Shown piece after piece: positions 1 through 8,011 of a stretch of DNA of 14,349 bases. Both the position numbers and the translations under genes were made by a program. The DNA is from Ruminococcaceae bacterium UBA5391 (GTDB taxonomy: Bacteria; Bacillota; Clostridia; Oscillospirales; Acutalibacteraceae): the NCBI GenBank assembly GCA_002410755.1, contig DHOL01000082.1:9098-23446 (forward strand), written 5' to 3'. Within the stretch, counting starts at the first letter, position 1; every line of letters begins with the position of its first letter. The notes beneath the pieces were generated by a model, which worked only from the letters and a program-made list of their open reading frames with translations, searched no databases and was not told the DNA's origin.

Positions 1-2869
1 ATTTGTAAAGCTGGAATCCGGAAACAGCCGAATCCGCCGGATAGGACCAGGTCAGGCCGACCGAATGATCCGTAGTCAGGTCGCTCGACTGCGCGAAATT
101 GGACGGCAGGCTCGGCGGTGCAGTAACGTCCTTCACAAGATAGCTGACGACCGGGATCGTATTGTCCCCAATCGTGTAGGTATAGGTAAACAGCTTCCAG
201 TCAAATCCATAGCCGTAATTTTCCGCAGACTCGGGCAGATTTTTCACCTTTCCGGTATAGGTATTGCCGTTGGTGGAAACAGTTGCCGTTCCATGCCCGT
301 GGTCACCCCCGCCGACGATTCCAAACGTCCATTCGGCAAGGCCGGCCCCGTATTTGAAATCGATGGACTGGCTGGATTCGAAGCGGCTGCTGTCCTCATC
401 CTTTGTTTCGATTTCCTGCTCAATACTTGCATCCCCGTAACCGACACGCGCAAAATCTTCGTCTTCCCGGTTCTTAAAATCGGAACTATATACGGTGGCA
501 TTGCTGAAGCCTGATTTATCCGATGGATATGTAGAAGGTTCGCCGACTTTATGAGTCAAAACCTTCCCTTCAATTTTCGGTAATGCGGAGTAATCCGCGG
601 CGATCCTCTCATATTGTTCCAAAGAGAGTACGACTGTGGCTGCCTGATGAGGGATGTTGACCGACATGACCTGTTTGTCATATCCCGTCACCTTGCCGCT
701 GCTGTCGAGTTTCGGAATATAGCATTCATAATCGTAATATTCTATTGGGATAGAATAAAACGCTACGGAATCCTGTCCGGCTTCGGTTTCAAAAGAAATA
801 GAGGTTTCCATCTCGCTGGATTTGCTTGTTTCCCATGTAATTTCCAGTTCCGATTCATGTTCAAATTCAGAGCCGGCCACCCTCTTTCCCAGCACTTCAT
901 CTTCGTGCTCATACGCCGTGTACATTCCGCTGTGCACGGAAAATTCATTCGATGATTCATCACCTTTGCCCTGCGAGTTTTTAAGCTCGGTCAGTGAGCC
1001 TTCTCCCCCCAGGTCCTTGAAATACGGCGGCGATGCCAGCACTGCAAGCACCTTCGGATCGGAATAGATGACCCCGTGCTTGCCGCTGTACTGGTAATAG
1101 GAGGTATCCTCGTCGGTATTCAGCGCACAGAAGGATGATGCAAAATCAATATATGTATTCGTCAGGGTATTCACGCTGAAACTGTAGCTTTCTACCTTTC
1201 CGTTATCATTCTTCTGCGGCGTCAATACACCCTGGGCTTTGACATCAGCCGTTTCGGGACAATTGCCTGCTTCGTGCAGATAATTTAGCCGCACTTGGAC
1301 CGACTGTTTTGCGCAACCTGTCAGATCTGCGGAAACCACGCCGTATTCCGTATAATATCTCGAGTCGCCGGGCGAATCATTGCTGCGAATATTGAACGAA
1401 CTATTGTTGTCGAGTGCCGCCAGAATATTCAGCCCGTCATCCCCGTACTGGATAACCAGACTGTCCAGGTAGATATCCGAAGGTTTGCCCATGCCTTCCA
1501 TGTTTACAGCCGCTACATCGGCCTTCATGGTGGGCAGACTGTAGAAAACGTCGTTATGGTCGGCCATCGCCGGATAGACATAGGTTTCATTTCCAGAACT
1601 GTCTTTGGTCTTTAAAAAGAGATCAAAGTTTTTCGCGAGCGTTTGTGAAAACCCGGTGCCGTTATAATCGTAAACAGCCGCAAAACGGGTGTTGTCAACC
1701 CGGCAGTTCTTGATATTGTCATCCACAAGCTGGCCGCCGACAATCAGGTCATTCACGCCGTCGCCGTTGATGTCGCCATAAGCGACGGAAGCACGTACCA
1801 TCGCAGTCCCGTTATAAGTCAGATCCAGGCTCAGCGAGTTCACGGTTCCATCCGAATTCCGGAACATCCGGCCGCCTTTGCCTCCGCAGAGGATGATGTT
1901 CCGGCTGGGCGTATAGCCCTTAAGTCCAGTTGCAGGCTGATAAGCAGTGCCCCAGGTAATGGAAAGATCGTCGACGCCGTCCCTGTTTAAATCTCCGCTG
2001 CACAGCGATACCATGTTCGGCACGGATTCCTGATTCGCCCAGTTGTCTGCCAGAGAATAACTCCAGACTTCCGCCCATTTCGACGAATTGAGATAATAGG
2101 CGGATGCATTATCTGAAAAGGAACCGTCAATTTCCAACTTGTAAACAACCACCCGCGGATTTTTCTGCTCCGGTACATAAACGGCCACTTCATCCATACC
2201 GTCGCCGTCGAAGTCCCCGCAGGTAACCTGCAGATTGTTTTGCAGCAAATCCCAATATTTGTCATACTGCTCGTTGACAGTCGTACCGTCCGGATATTTC
2301 AGCCCGGTGTTTCCAATGGTTTGACTGGGGTTGATGAGCGTAATGGCCGATCCTTTCCGGTCATTCACCGGATCGGAAAAAAACAGATAAAGGCCGCCAT
2401 GCTCCGAATGTACGCCTCCCTTGCCTGACGCGACCGTGACAACCTGGCCTCGGTCTCCGTTTGAAGCTTTCACAAAGTTCCCCGCGAAAGCCGCCGATGC
2501 GCCGTAGGCACCCACAATGGCAACCTTTTTGTCATCGTGCATTGAGGAATTGGTATAAAAATCGTTCCAGGTTCCGTTCAGAGGCTTGTTGTGTCCATAA
2601 AGGATGGCAGACGGCATGAACTGCTCGAAAATTTCCAATACCGGATTTATCGTAACCGTGCTTCGCCCATAAGGGTTATCGGTACTGTTCAGATTCACAC
2701 CGTCAGGAATCTTCGTGGTATCGATGCCAAGTGCCTGCAGGGCATTCTCGTTACCGATATCCGTGCCGTTTGCCGAGGCGGCCGCAACCGGCAACTGAAA
2801 CGCCGGTAGCATCGTGGCCAGCATGCAGGATATCAGGCTAAGCGCAATAAATTTTCTGAGCTTTATCAA
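1..2869 (-). CDS. Large secreted FG-GAP/VCBS-repeat protein with C-terminal fibronectin type III domain (partial, C-terminus outside window)
   Basis: An open frame of 956 codons runs on the minus strand without a stop and leaves the window at base 1. The chosen start is TTG at 2869-2867, because GGAGGAG lies 7-9 bases upstream and this start gives a signal peptide: MIKLRK, then a hydrophobic run, then a VAAASA-type cleavage site near residue 30. The later in-frame ATGs would destroy that signal. Three Asp-rich loops, DFDGDGMDE (about residue 217), DLNRDGVDD (about 291) and DINGDGVND (about 364), fit calcium-binding FG-GAP/VCBS blades of a beta-propeller. The middle (about 630-880) has alternating polar/hydrophobic strands and no domain I can name. 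From about residue 917 a fibronectin type III domain begins (PPSLPSNF...VGLTWSYP...FQLYK). The protein is probably exported and wall- or matrix-associated. Its ligand is unknown. It is divergent from the plus-strand genes. Confidence 0.85.
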   Translation of the reverse strand, partial: MIKLRKFIALSLISCMLATMLPAFQLPVAAASANGTDIGNENALQALGIDTTKIPDGVNLNSTDNPYGRSTVTINPVLEIFEQFMPSAILYGHNKPLNGTWNDFYTNSSMHDDKKVAIVGAYGASAAFAGNFVKASNGDRGQVVTVASGKGGVHSEHGGLYLFFSDPVNDRKGSAITLINPSQTIGNTGLKYPDGTTVNEQYDKYWDLLQNNLQVTCGDFDGDGMDEVAVYVPEQKNPRVVVYKLEIDGSFSDNASAYYLNSSKWAEVWSYSLADNWANQESVPNMVSLCSGDLNRDGVDDLSITWGTAYQPATGLKGYTPSRNIILCGGKGGRMFRNSDGTVNSLSLDLTYNGTAMVRASVAYGDINGDGVNDLIVGGQLVDDNIKNCRVDNTRFAAVYDYNGTGFSQTLAKNFDLFLKTKDSSGNETYVYPAMADHNDVFYSLPTMKADVAAVNMEGMGKPSDIYLDSLVIQYGDDGLNILAALDNNSSFNIRSNDSPGDSRYYTEYGVVSADLTGCAKQSVQVRLNYLHEAGNCPETADVKAQGVLTPQKNDNGKVESYSFSVNTLTNTYIDFASSFCALNTDEDTSYYQYSGKHGVIYSDPKVLAVLASPPYFKDLGGEGSLTELKNSQGKGDESSNEFSVHSGMYTAYEHEDEVLGKRVAGSEFEHESELEITWETSKSSEMETSISFETEAGQDSVAFYSIPIEYYDYECYIPKLDSSGKVTGYDKQVMSVNIPHQAATVVLSLEQYERIAADYSALPKIEGKVLTHKVGEPSTYPSDKSGFSNATVYSSDFKNREDEDFARVGYGDASIEQEIETKDEDSSRFESSQSIDFKYGAGLAEWTFGIVGGGDHGHGTATVSTNGNTYTGKVKNLPESAENYGYGFDWKLFTYTYTIGDNTIPVVSYLVKDVTAPPSLPSNFAQSSDLTTDHSVGLTWSYPADSAVSGFQLYK

Positions 2870-3002
2870 CTTAATTCTCCTCCGTAAATCATAAATTTAT
2901 AAGATGATACGGTTCAGGTATTTGGGCTCTTATGGCCATATTTTCTGTTCTGCAATCTGTAGTATATTTTCATCTGAATTCCGTCAATGTACGAAAGTAC
3001 AG

Positions 3003-3525
3003 AAGTACCCCCTTTCTCCTGTATCGGCTGTTGGAAAAGGCTATCGTGGGATTATAGCGCCAGACTTATTTTATTATGGTGGACATAAGCTATTAAAGGA
3101 AAAATTGGATGATAACATAGATTGGGCAATAACCAGTCGAAATCCTGGCTGCAAAGTTACCGGCCATATAATGATGCAAACGATTCGGGACAGACATATC
3201 GTGCTGCACAGTTGTGACTTAATATTGATGACGGAGGGAAAGGACTATTCCTTAGATGGTCGGCAAAACAGTAATTGGCAGGCAGTTCGTAAAGGAACGC
3301 TCCAACACGAAATTTTTATGGGAGAAAATCCGATTGCTTGGAACAATGATGAGCTTATCATAAAGGTAAACTGTAAAGAAGATGCGGGAAAATTACATAC
3401 AGAAGCAATCCTATTATTGTGCTTTTGTAACTTTTGAGGTCGCAGAAGGGTATATATAGATTTATATGCAGCGGTATCAACAACAATTCGTCCGGCAGCG
3501 TCATGAAAGTCATCAGCAGCGATAA
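3003..3525 (+). pseudogene. Remnant of an S8-family (subtilisin-like) peptidase, internally deleted and frameshifted
   Basis: The reading frame from about 3003 encodes YPLSPVSAVGKGYRGIIAPD followed by LFYYGG. This resembles the block just before the catalytic serine in a class of large bacterial S8 peptidases. Later, AVRKGTLQHEIF and IKVNCKEDAGKL match what I recall of the C-terminal domain of the same class. The GTS-type serine block expected between them is absent, so an internal deletion is likely. The frame closes with TGA at 3435-3437. Shifting at about 3411 gives YYCAFVTFEVAEGYI, the expected C-terminal strand, then an in-frame TAG at 3457-3459 and further sensible residues to TAA at 3523. 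At least one deletion, one frameshift and one nonsense codon imply a dead gene. The stretch looks more AT-rich than its neighbours. Family assignment is from remembered motifs only. An unrelated hypothetical protein starting near 2904 is the alternative. Confidence 0.5.
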
Positions 3526-3620
3526 AAATACTGGAAGCCCCTTTACAAATTTACTTTTTGGCCGTATCATTGCTAACCCTCCACTGAATCAGCGCATTTG
3601 AAAATATCTTTGCAGCTTTT

Positions 3621-3648
3621 TTGCAGTTTTGGCAAATCAGAGTATAAT
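3621..3648 (+). promoter_or_regulatory. Sigma-A-type promoter for the TetR-family regulator
   Basis: TTGCAG (3621-3626) and a perfect TATAAT (3643-3648) are separated by 16 bases, about 90 bases upstream of the regulator's ATG. No other gene lies between, so this is the most likely promoter for that gene. Confidence 0.6.
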
Positions 3649-3678
3649 AGCAATAGAATTTGTTGTTACCATGGTCAT

Positions 3679-3690
3679 TGACTTTAGTCA
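3679..3690. promoter_or_regulatory. Candidate operator, inverted repeat TGACT-TT-AGTCA
   Basis: A perfect 5+2+5 inverted repeat lies 30 bases downstream of the TATAAT box and 47 bases upstream of the regulator start. Short palindromes of this kind in the leader of a TetR-family gene commonly bind the regulator itself. Autoregulation is inferred, and chance occurrence cannot be excluded for ten matched bases. Confidence 0.4.
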
Positions 3691-3737
3691 GTATATTCCA
3701 TTTCAACTGAAAATGCAAGCAAGAAGGACTGTTTTAA

Positions 3738-4361
3738 ATGAAAAAAGAAAAAATGACTGTTCGGAAACTCCAGGCGAACGAAACCAAGAAGAAAATTTAC
3801 CAGTGCGCCGAAGAACTTTTTCGACAGCACGGTTTTGAAAATGTAACCGTAGATGACATCATGAATAAGGTAGGTATGTCTAAAGGAACGTTTTTCGTGC
3901 ATTACGCTTCCAGAGATGCTCTGCTTGCCGCATGCATTACGGAATTTGTTAATCGGGCAGATACGGATTATGAATCTTATCTGGAAACTTTTCCGGAACA
4001 GACGGCAACTTCGGATATTCTGATGGCCATGGTTGGGCGAATTGCCGACAATATTATAGAAAACGTCGGGTATGAACGGATTAAGATTGCCTACCGGATT
4101 CAGTTGGAAAAAACATTTGATACCGGTATGTTATTAAACCATGACCGGAAGATTTATAAAACATTTAGTTCTTTGGTCAATCGGGGAATGCAAACAGGTG
4201 AATTCCGAACGGACATACCCGCCGAAAGCATTGCCAATCATCTTGTCATGGCCATGCGGGGAGCCACCTATGAATGGTGCATCCGATATCCGGATTTCAA
4301 TTTAAAAAATCATCTGCTCCGGCATTTTCAAATACTTCTGTGCGGAATTAGAAAAAGATAG
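3738..4361 (+). CDS. TetR/AcrR-family transcriptional regulator
   Basis: The 207-residue protein has the usual TetR-family length. Residues about 16-62 form the N-terminal DNA-binding domain: KKIYQCAEELFRQHGFENVT (first helix and turn), then VDDIMNKVGMSKGTFFVHYA (helix-turn-helix with the family's GMSKGTFFxHY recognition motif). The remaining 140 residues are helical and would hold the ligand pocket and dimer surface, with no sequence hint of the ligand. The start at 3738 has AAGAAGGA about 9 bases upstream. A second Met at codon 6 is possible but has a poorer ribosome site. The gene stands alone between the peptidase remnant and the IS3 remnant, with its own promoter and a palindrome that may be its operator. 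No efflux pump or enzyme that it would obviously control is adjacent, so its target is unknown. Confidence 0.9.
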   Translation: MKKEKMTVRKLQANETKKKIYQCAEELFRQHGFENVTVDDIMNKVGMSKGTFFVHYASRDALLAACITEFVNRADTDYESYLETFPEQTATSDILMAMVGRIADNIIENVGYERIKIAYRIQLEKTFDTGMLLNHDRKIYKTFSSLVNRGMQTGEFRTDIPAESIANHLVMAMRGATYEWCIRYPDFNLKNHLLRHFQILLCGIRKR

Positions 4362-4507
4362 CACTTTTTGTTCCCAGACATCTTTTTTATGTTTCATTTA
4401 TAAGCCGACGATATTTACGCGCAATGCATGAAAGTACAGTCAAAGTAAATTTCCAGACTTGACCGTTGGCATAGCAATACGGAAAAATTGTGCCCAACGG
4501 CAAGAAC

Positions 4508-4740
4508 TTAGCGGGTTGACCTGCCCCCAAAAGCCGTCCAGATTCGGTTTTCAATGATTTCTTTGGCCTCATAGAGATTTTTAAACAGGTTTTGGTTTAA
4601 GCATTCATCACGAAGTTTTCCATTAAAACTTTCAATATAACCGTTCTGGGTCTGGTGGCCCGGATCAGTAAAAACATGTTCGACATGGTGGTTGTAACTC
4701 CATGCGTTTAGGGAGTTTCGTCTATCCGTATTTATCAGAA
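4508..4740 (-). mobile_element. IS3-family insertion sequence remnant (truncated transposase OrfB plus one terminal repeat)
   Basis: On the minus strand, the frame from about 4740 to the stop at 4508-4510 encodes LNAWSY, then PGHQTQNGYIESFNGKLRDE and CLNQNLF. This is the highly conserved C-terminal part of the IS3-family rve-type (DDE) integrase, including the catalytic Glu of YIESFNGK. The N-terminal bulk is missing. The last roughly 40 residues, normally with an RPHSSLG-type motif, are also missing. The frame passes from EIIENR straight into the sequence complementary to TGACCTGCCCCCAAAAG (4517-4533), which looks like an IS3-family terminal inverted repeat. No partner repeat was seen toward manC. 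The remnant cannot move by itself. Bases 4362-4507 next to it show no gene or motif that I recognise. Confidence 0.75.
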
Positions 4741-4779
4741 ATGCAAAACGCCTTTGAAAAAGCCTTTTGCATTTTGCTT

Positions 4780-4808
4780 AACATTGCCCTACCCTTTGGC
4801 ATAAGATA
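4780..4808 (+). promoter_or_regulatory. Candidate promoter of the manC operon (sigma-K-like, or weak sigma-A)
   Basis: AACA (4780-4783), 16 bases, then CATAAGATA (4800-4808) fits the published Bacillus sigma-K pattern mACm-N16-CATAnnnTA exactly. The same DNA can be read as a weaker sigma-A promoter, TTAACA (4778-4783), 18 bases, TAAGAT (4802-4807). It lies about 35 bases upstream of the manC start and just downstream of the IS3 remnant. Which sigma factor is used cannot be decided from sequence alone. Confidence 0.4.
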
Positions 4809-4841
4809 CTTAAGAGCATAACATCTTTGGGAGGGATTCCA

Positions 4842-5910
4842 TTGGACAGATATGCTATCTTAATGGCAGGAGGCGCAGGATTAAGGCTTTGGCCTTTTTC
4901 CAGAGAGAAAAAGCCCAAGCAATTTATCAGCGCAGATGGATGTCGGTGTATGATGCTCCGGACAATCGAGCGAATCAGCCCGGCCGTGCCCCTGAGTAAT
5001 TGCTTTGTCGTAACCAATCGGAATTTGGCGGCAATGACTGAAGACGCTCTGAAAGGCGTTATTCCCGCGTCCAATCTCATCGTAGAGCCTGAGCGGAAAA
5101 ATACAGCGGCCTGCATTGCGTATTCCACCTTCACCCTCAAAAGCAAAGGAAAGGACGGCGTCCTCTGTTTCTTTCCTGCGGACGGATATGTAAAAGATCA
5201 AACCGCATACCGTCTCGCAGTCAAACAGGCCTGTGAAGCGGCTGAAAAAACAGATGGGGCTCGTTATCATCGGCATTACGCCGAGCTATCCCGCCACCGG
5301 CTATGGATATATTCATGTAGACCTCGGGCAGGAAAATAAAATTTATCCCGTGATTCGGTTCGTCGAAAAGCCGGACCGTGAGACGGCGGAACAATTTCTG
5401 TCATCCGGCAATTACCTGTGGAACAGCGGAATTGTAGCGGGCAGACTTTCTGCGTTTGTTTCTCATATCCAATCGTTTCTTCCCAAACATTATGACGGAT
5501 TTTCCGCATTCAAAGACAATTTAGATGGACAAGACATTTTGCCATTTGTGAAAAAAGCGTATGCTGAAATTCCCGGTATTTCTTTTGACAAAGGCGTACT
5601 GGAAAAGAGCAATGATATCGTCGCAATTAAAGGCGATTTTGATTGGAATGATATCGGCAGTCTGGAAAGCCTTGCGGTTTCGCTCCCTCCGGACATCGAC
5701 GGGAACAAGGTTAAGGGTGATTTCTTCAGCGTTGATACAAAGGACTGCATCATATATGGCGATAAGGCATTGGTTACTGCCATAGGAATGAGAAACGTGG
5801 TGATTGCCATAACAGATGATGCGGTTCTGGTCTGTCCCCGAGACCGGGTTCAGGATGTTAAAATTCTTACGGAGCGGCTGAAAAACAGCCGTTATAAAAG
5901 CCTCACGTAG
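4842..5910 (+). pseudogene. manC: Mannose-1-phosphate guanylyltransferase (GDP-mannose pyrophosphorylase), frameshifted
   Basis: The enzyme makes GDP-mannose from mannose-1-phosphate and GTP. The N-terminal frame has the nucleotidyltransferase signature GGAGLRLWPFSREKKPKQF (residues 10-28), then VEPERKNTAA and FFPADGY. The second frame has TGYGYI, RFVEKPDRETAEQFL, NYLWNSGI and DFDWNDIGS, ending at 5910. Joined, they give about 355 residues, a full-length enzyme without the C-terminal phosphomannose isomerase domain. The frames meet near residue 139, where removing one base from the A6 (5245-5250) or G4 (5256-5259) run restores EKTDG-LVIIG. This may be a true mutation, a phase-variable site or a sequencing error. 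TTG at 4842 is preferred over the in-frame TTG at 4827, because GGGAGGG sits 6 bases upstream and the protein then begins MDRYAILMAGG. It is the first gene of an operon with the E1 pair and the SDR. Confidence 0.85.
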
Positions 5911-5969
5911 TGTTCCTGAACCATTTTTCTATGATTCAAATTCCGGAAAACTTTTTTAGGGGGCCTTTT

Positions 5970-6935
5970 ATGAAAAGCGAGAAGCTCATTGAGCTTTACC
6001 ATACGATGGTCAGAATCAGGATGGTTGAAGAGCGGATTGCCGCGGAATATCAATATGATGAAATCAAAACGCCGATTCACCTTTCCATTGGCCAGGAAGC
6101 CATTGCGGCGGGGGTTTGTATCCATCTGGAAAAAAGTGATTATCTTTTCGGAACGCATAGAAGCCACGCGCAGTATCTGGCCAAAGGCGGAGATCTGAAG
6201 AAAATGATCGCGGAACTATATTTGCGTAAAACAGGCTGTTCCCATGGACGGGGCGGGTCCATGCATCTCGCCGCGCCTGAGGTGGGAATTTTCGGTTCGT
6301 CGGCGATTGTGGGCGGTGACATCCCTCTGGGCACGGGAACAGCCCTTGCGTCCAAACTGAAAAAGGATGGCAGAGTGACCGCTGTATTTTTCGGGGACGG
6401 CGCGGTTGACGAGGGAACCTTCCACGAAAGTCTGGAATTTGCTGCACTGAAGAATCTGCCTGTTCTCTATGTCTGTGAAAACAACCATTATGCCATCAAT
6501 TCCCCAGAGTCCAAGCGGCACAGAAATTTGAACATTGCCCAATGGGTGGAAGGGTACGCTGTTCCAAGTTATAGAATAAACGGCAACGACGTCCTTGAAG
6601 TATCGGAATATGCGCGGGAAGCCATAGACGATTGCCGCAAAGGAAACGGGCCAGTTTTTCTGGAATGCGACACATACCGCTGGAAAGGGCATATCGGCAC
6701 TGTAGATGATGTCGGAAACGGCTACCGGCCAAAGGAAGAATATGACTACTGGCTGTCAAAGTGCCCAATCCAGTGGTACCGGCAATATCTGGAGTCAATC
6801 GGGTTATGGGATGATGCCAAGGAAAAGGCTCAACGGGAGAAAATTGCCGCCGAAATTCAGGAAGCATTTGAATTTGCACAAAAGTCGCCCAAACCTTCAC
6901 CGGAAGACCTAATGGATTGCGTTTATTCCAGTTGA
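5970..6935 (+). CDS. Thiamine-diphosphate-dependent E1 component, alpha subunit (PdhA/AcoA-like)
   Basis: The 321-residue protein has the length and motifs of alpha chains of 2-oxo acid dehydrogenase E1 enzymes: HRSHAQYLAKG, GRGGSMHL, and the thiamine-diphosphate/Mg motif starting at GDGAVDEG (residues 142-149) and ending at the NN pair (171-172). The ATG at 5970 is chosen because AGGGGG lies 8 bases upstream and the protein then starts MKSEKLIELYHTMVRIRM, as alpha chains do. A GTG at 5910 overlapping the manC stop would add 20 untypical residues. The beta chain follows after 19 bases. In a dehydrogenase complex this enzyme decarboxylates pyruvate or a related acid and passes the acyl group to lipoyl-E2. 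No E2 or E3 gene is nearby and the neighbours are sugar-nucleotide genes, so a two-carbon transfer to a sugar is a plausible alternative (inference). Confidence 0.88.
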   Translation: MKSEKLIELYHTMVRIRMVEERIAAEYQYDEIKTPIHLSIGQEAIAAGVCIHLEKSDYLFGTHRSHAQYLAKGGDLKKMIAELYLRKTGCSHGRGGSMHLAAPEVGIFGSSAIVGGDIPLGTGTALASKLKKDGRVTAVFFGDGAVDEGTFHESLEFAALKNLPVLYVCENNHYAINSPESKRHRNLNIAQWVEGYAVPSYRINGNDVLEVSEYAREAIDDCRKGNGPVFLECDTYRWKGHIGTVDDVGNGYRPKEEYDYWLSKCPIQWYRQYLESIGLWDDAKEKAQREKIAAEIQEAFEFAQKSPKPSPEDLMDCVYSS

Positions 6936-6954
6936 ACACAAGGGGGGTAAGATT

Positions 6955-7998
6955 ATGCCACGGACAACAATTCAGGCTGAAAAGCAGGAAAATCCTTTTG
7001 CAGAGGGGAAATCCGGCAAAGGCAGAGCAATATCCTACAAAGATGCCCTTTTTGAAGCAACGGATCAGGCTCTGGCAAGAGACCCAGGGGTATTTGTCAT
7101 GGGCGAAGGCGTGGACGACCCAACCGGCGTGTACGGCTCCATGAAAGGACTGAAAGAAAAATACGGTGCGGAAAGAGTATTTGACACGCCGATTGCGGAA
7201 AATTCCCTGACCGGCTTTGCAGCCGGCGCGGCGATGGCGGGCTTGCGCCCCATCCTAATCCACAGCCGCATGGACTTTATGATCCTGTCTCTGGATCAAC
7301 TGGTGAACCATGCCTGTAAATGGAGTTATATGTTCAACGGGCAGGTAAAGGTTCCTCTCGTCATCCGGACCATCAGTGCGCGGGGATGGGGAGCGGGTGC
7401 GCAGCATTCCCAGTGCATTCAGGGAATGCTCATGAGCGTGCCGGGCCTTAAAATTGCAGTACCGGCAACGCCGTACGACGCAAAGGGGCTTCTGATTTCA
7501 AGCATCATTGACAACAGTCCGGTTTTGTTCGTTGAGCACAGATGGCTTTACAAAACGATGGGAGACGTGCCCGAATCCCTGTATTCCATTCCGTTTGGGA
7601 AAGGCGTCGTCAGAAGGCCGGGGCGCGACGTTACGATTGTTGCCGTGTCCTATATGCAGGTTGAAGCGATGAAAGCCGCTGCAAAGCTGGAAGCTGAAGA
7701 TCATATCTCCGCGGAGGTCATCGACCTCAGAACAATCAAACCCATGGATGAAGAAATCGTGTTTCAATCACTCGCCAAAACAGGGCGGCTGATTGTCGCC
7801 GACACCGGCAATAAAACAGGCGGAGTAGATTCCGAAATATCGGCGGTTGTCGCAGAAAAAGCGTTTTCCCTTCTCAAAAAGCCGATTATCCGGATTGGCT
7901 GCCCAGATGCCCCGACACCGGCAAGCGACGTTTTGGAAAAAGCATATTATCCTGATTCCGAAGTAATTCGCCGAGAAGCCATCCGGCTGATGAAATGA
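6955..7998 (+). CDS. Thiamine-diphosphate-dependent E1 component, beta subunit (PdhB/AcoB/transketolase-like)
   Basis: The 347-residue protein matches E1 beta chains: ISYKDALFEATDQAL near the N-terminus, FDTPIAENSLTGFAAGAAMA with the conserved Glu that activates thiamine diphosphate, the active-site His in GAQHSQ, PGLKIAVPATPYDAKGLL, and a C-terminal transketolase-type domain with VIDLRTIKPMDEE. About 20 N-terminal residues precede the usual start of the family (QENPFAEGKSGKGR) and look disordered. ATG 6955 follows a GGGGGG ribosome site by about 6 bases. It would form an alpha2beta2 heterotetramer with the product of the preceding gene in the cytoplasm. All catalytic residues I can check are present, so the enzyme is probably active. 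Its acceptor is unknown. The SDR gene begins 13 bases after the stop, which indicates co-transcription. Confidence 0.88.
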   Translation: MPRTTIQAEKQENPFAEGKSGKGRAISYKDALFEATDQALARDPGVFVMGEGVDDPTGVYGSMKGLKEKYGAERVFDTPIAENSLTGFAAGAAMAGLRPILIHSRMDFMILSLDQLVNHACKWSYMFNGQVKVPLVIRTISARGWGAGAQHSQCIQGMLMSVPGLKIAVPATPYDAKGLLISSIIDNSPVLFVEHRWLYKTMGDVPESLYSIPFGKGVVRRPGRDVTIVAVSYMQVEAMKAAAKLEAEDHISAEVIDLRTIKPMDEEIVFQSLAKTGRLIVADTGNKTGGVDSEISAVVAEKAFSLLKKPIIRIGCPDAPTPASDVLEKAYYPDSEVIRREAIRLMK

Positions 7999-8011
7999 GG
8001 CGAAAAGGACC

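Noticed and set aside
65..514. 149-codon open frame on the plus strand at the left end
   Set aside because: It lies wholly opposite the long minus-strand secreted protein frame, has no ribosome site, and has a composition without family motifs.
4352..4390. AAAAAGAT...ATCTTTTTT inverted repeat after the TetR gene as terminator
   Set aside because: An A/T-only stem with a 20-base loop is too weak to call.
4387..4572. 61-codon minus-strand frame overlapping the IS3 end
   Set aside because: It reads through the terminal repeat in a different frame from the transposase and shows no recognisable motif. It is probably chance coding in decayed DNA.
4743..4770. GCAAAA...TTTTGC inverted repeat upstream of manC, considered as a terminator
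   Set aside because: The stem is only six A/T-rich pairs plus a mismatch, and no gene on the plus strand ends just before it.
5910..5969. GTG start for E1 alpha overlapping the manC stop
   Set aside because: The added 20 residues are not typical of the family, and a better ribosome site sits before ATG 5970.
6216..6692. 158-codon minus-strand open frame opposite the E1 alpha gene
   Set aside because: Antisense to a strongly conserved thiamine-diphosphate enzyme, with no start context.
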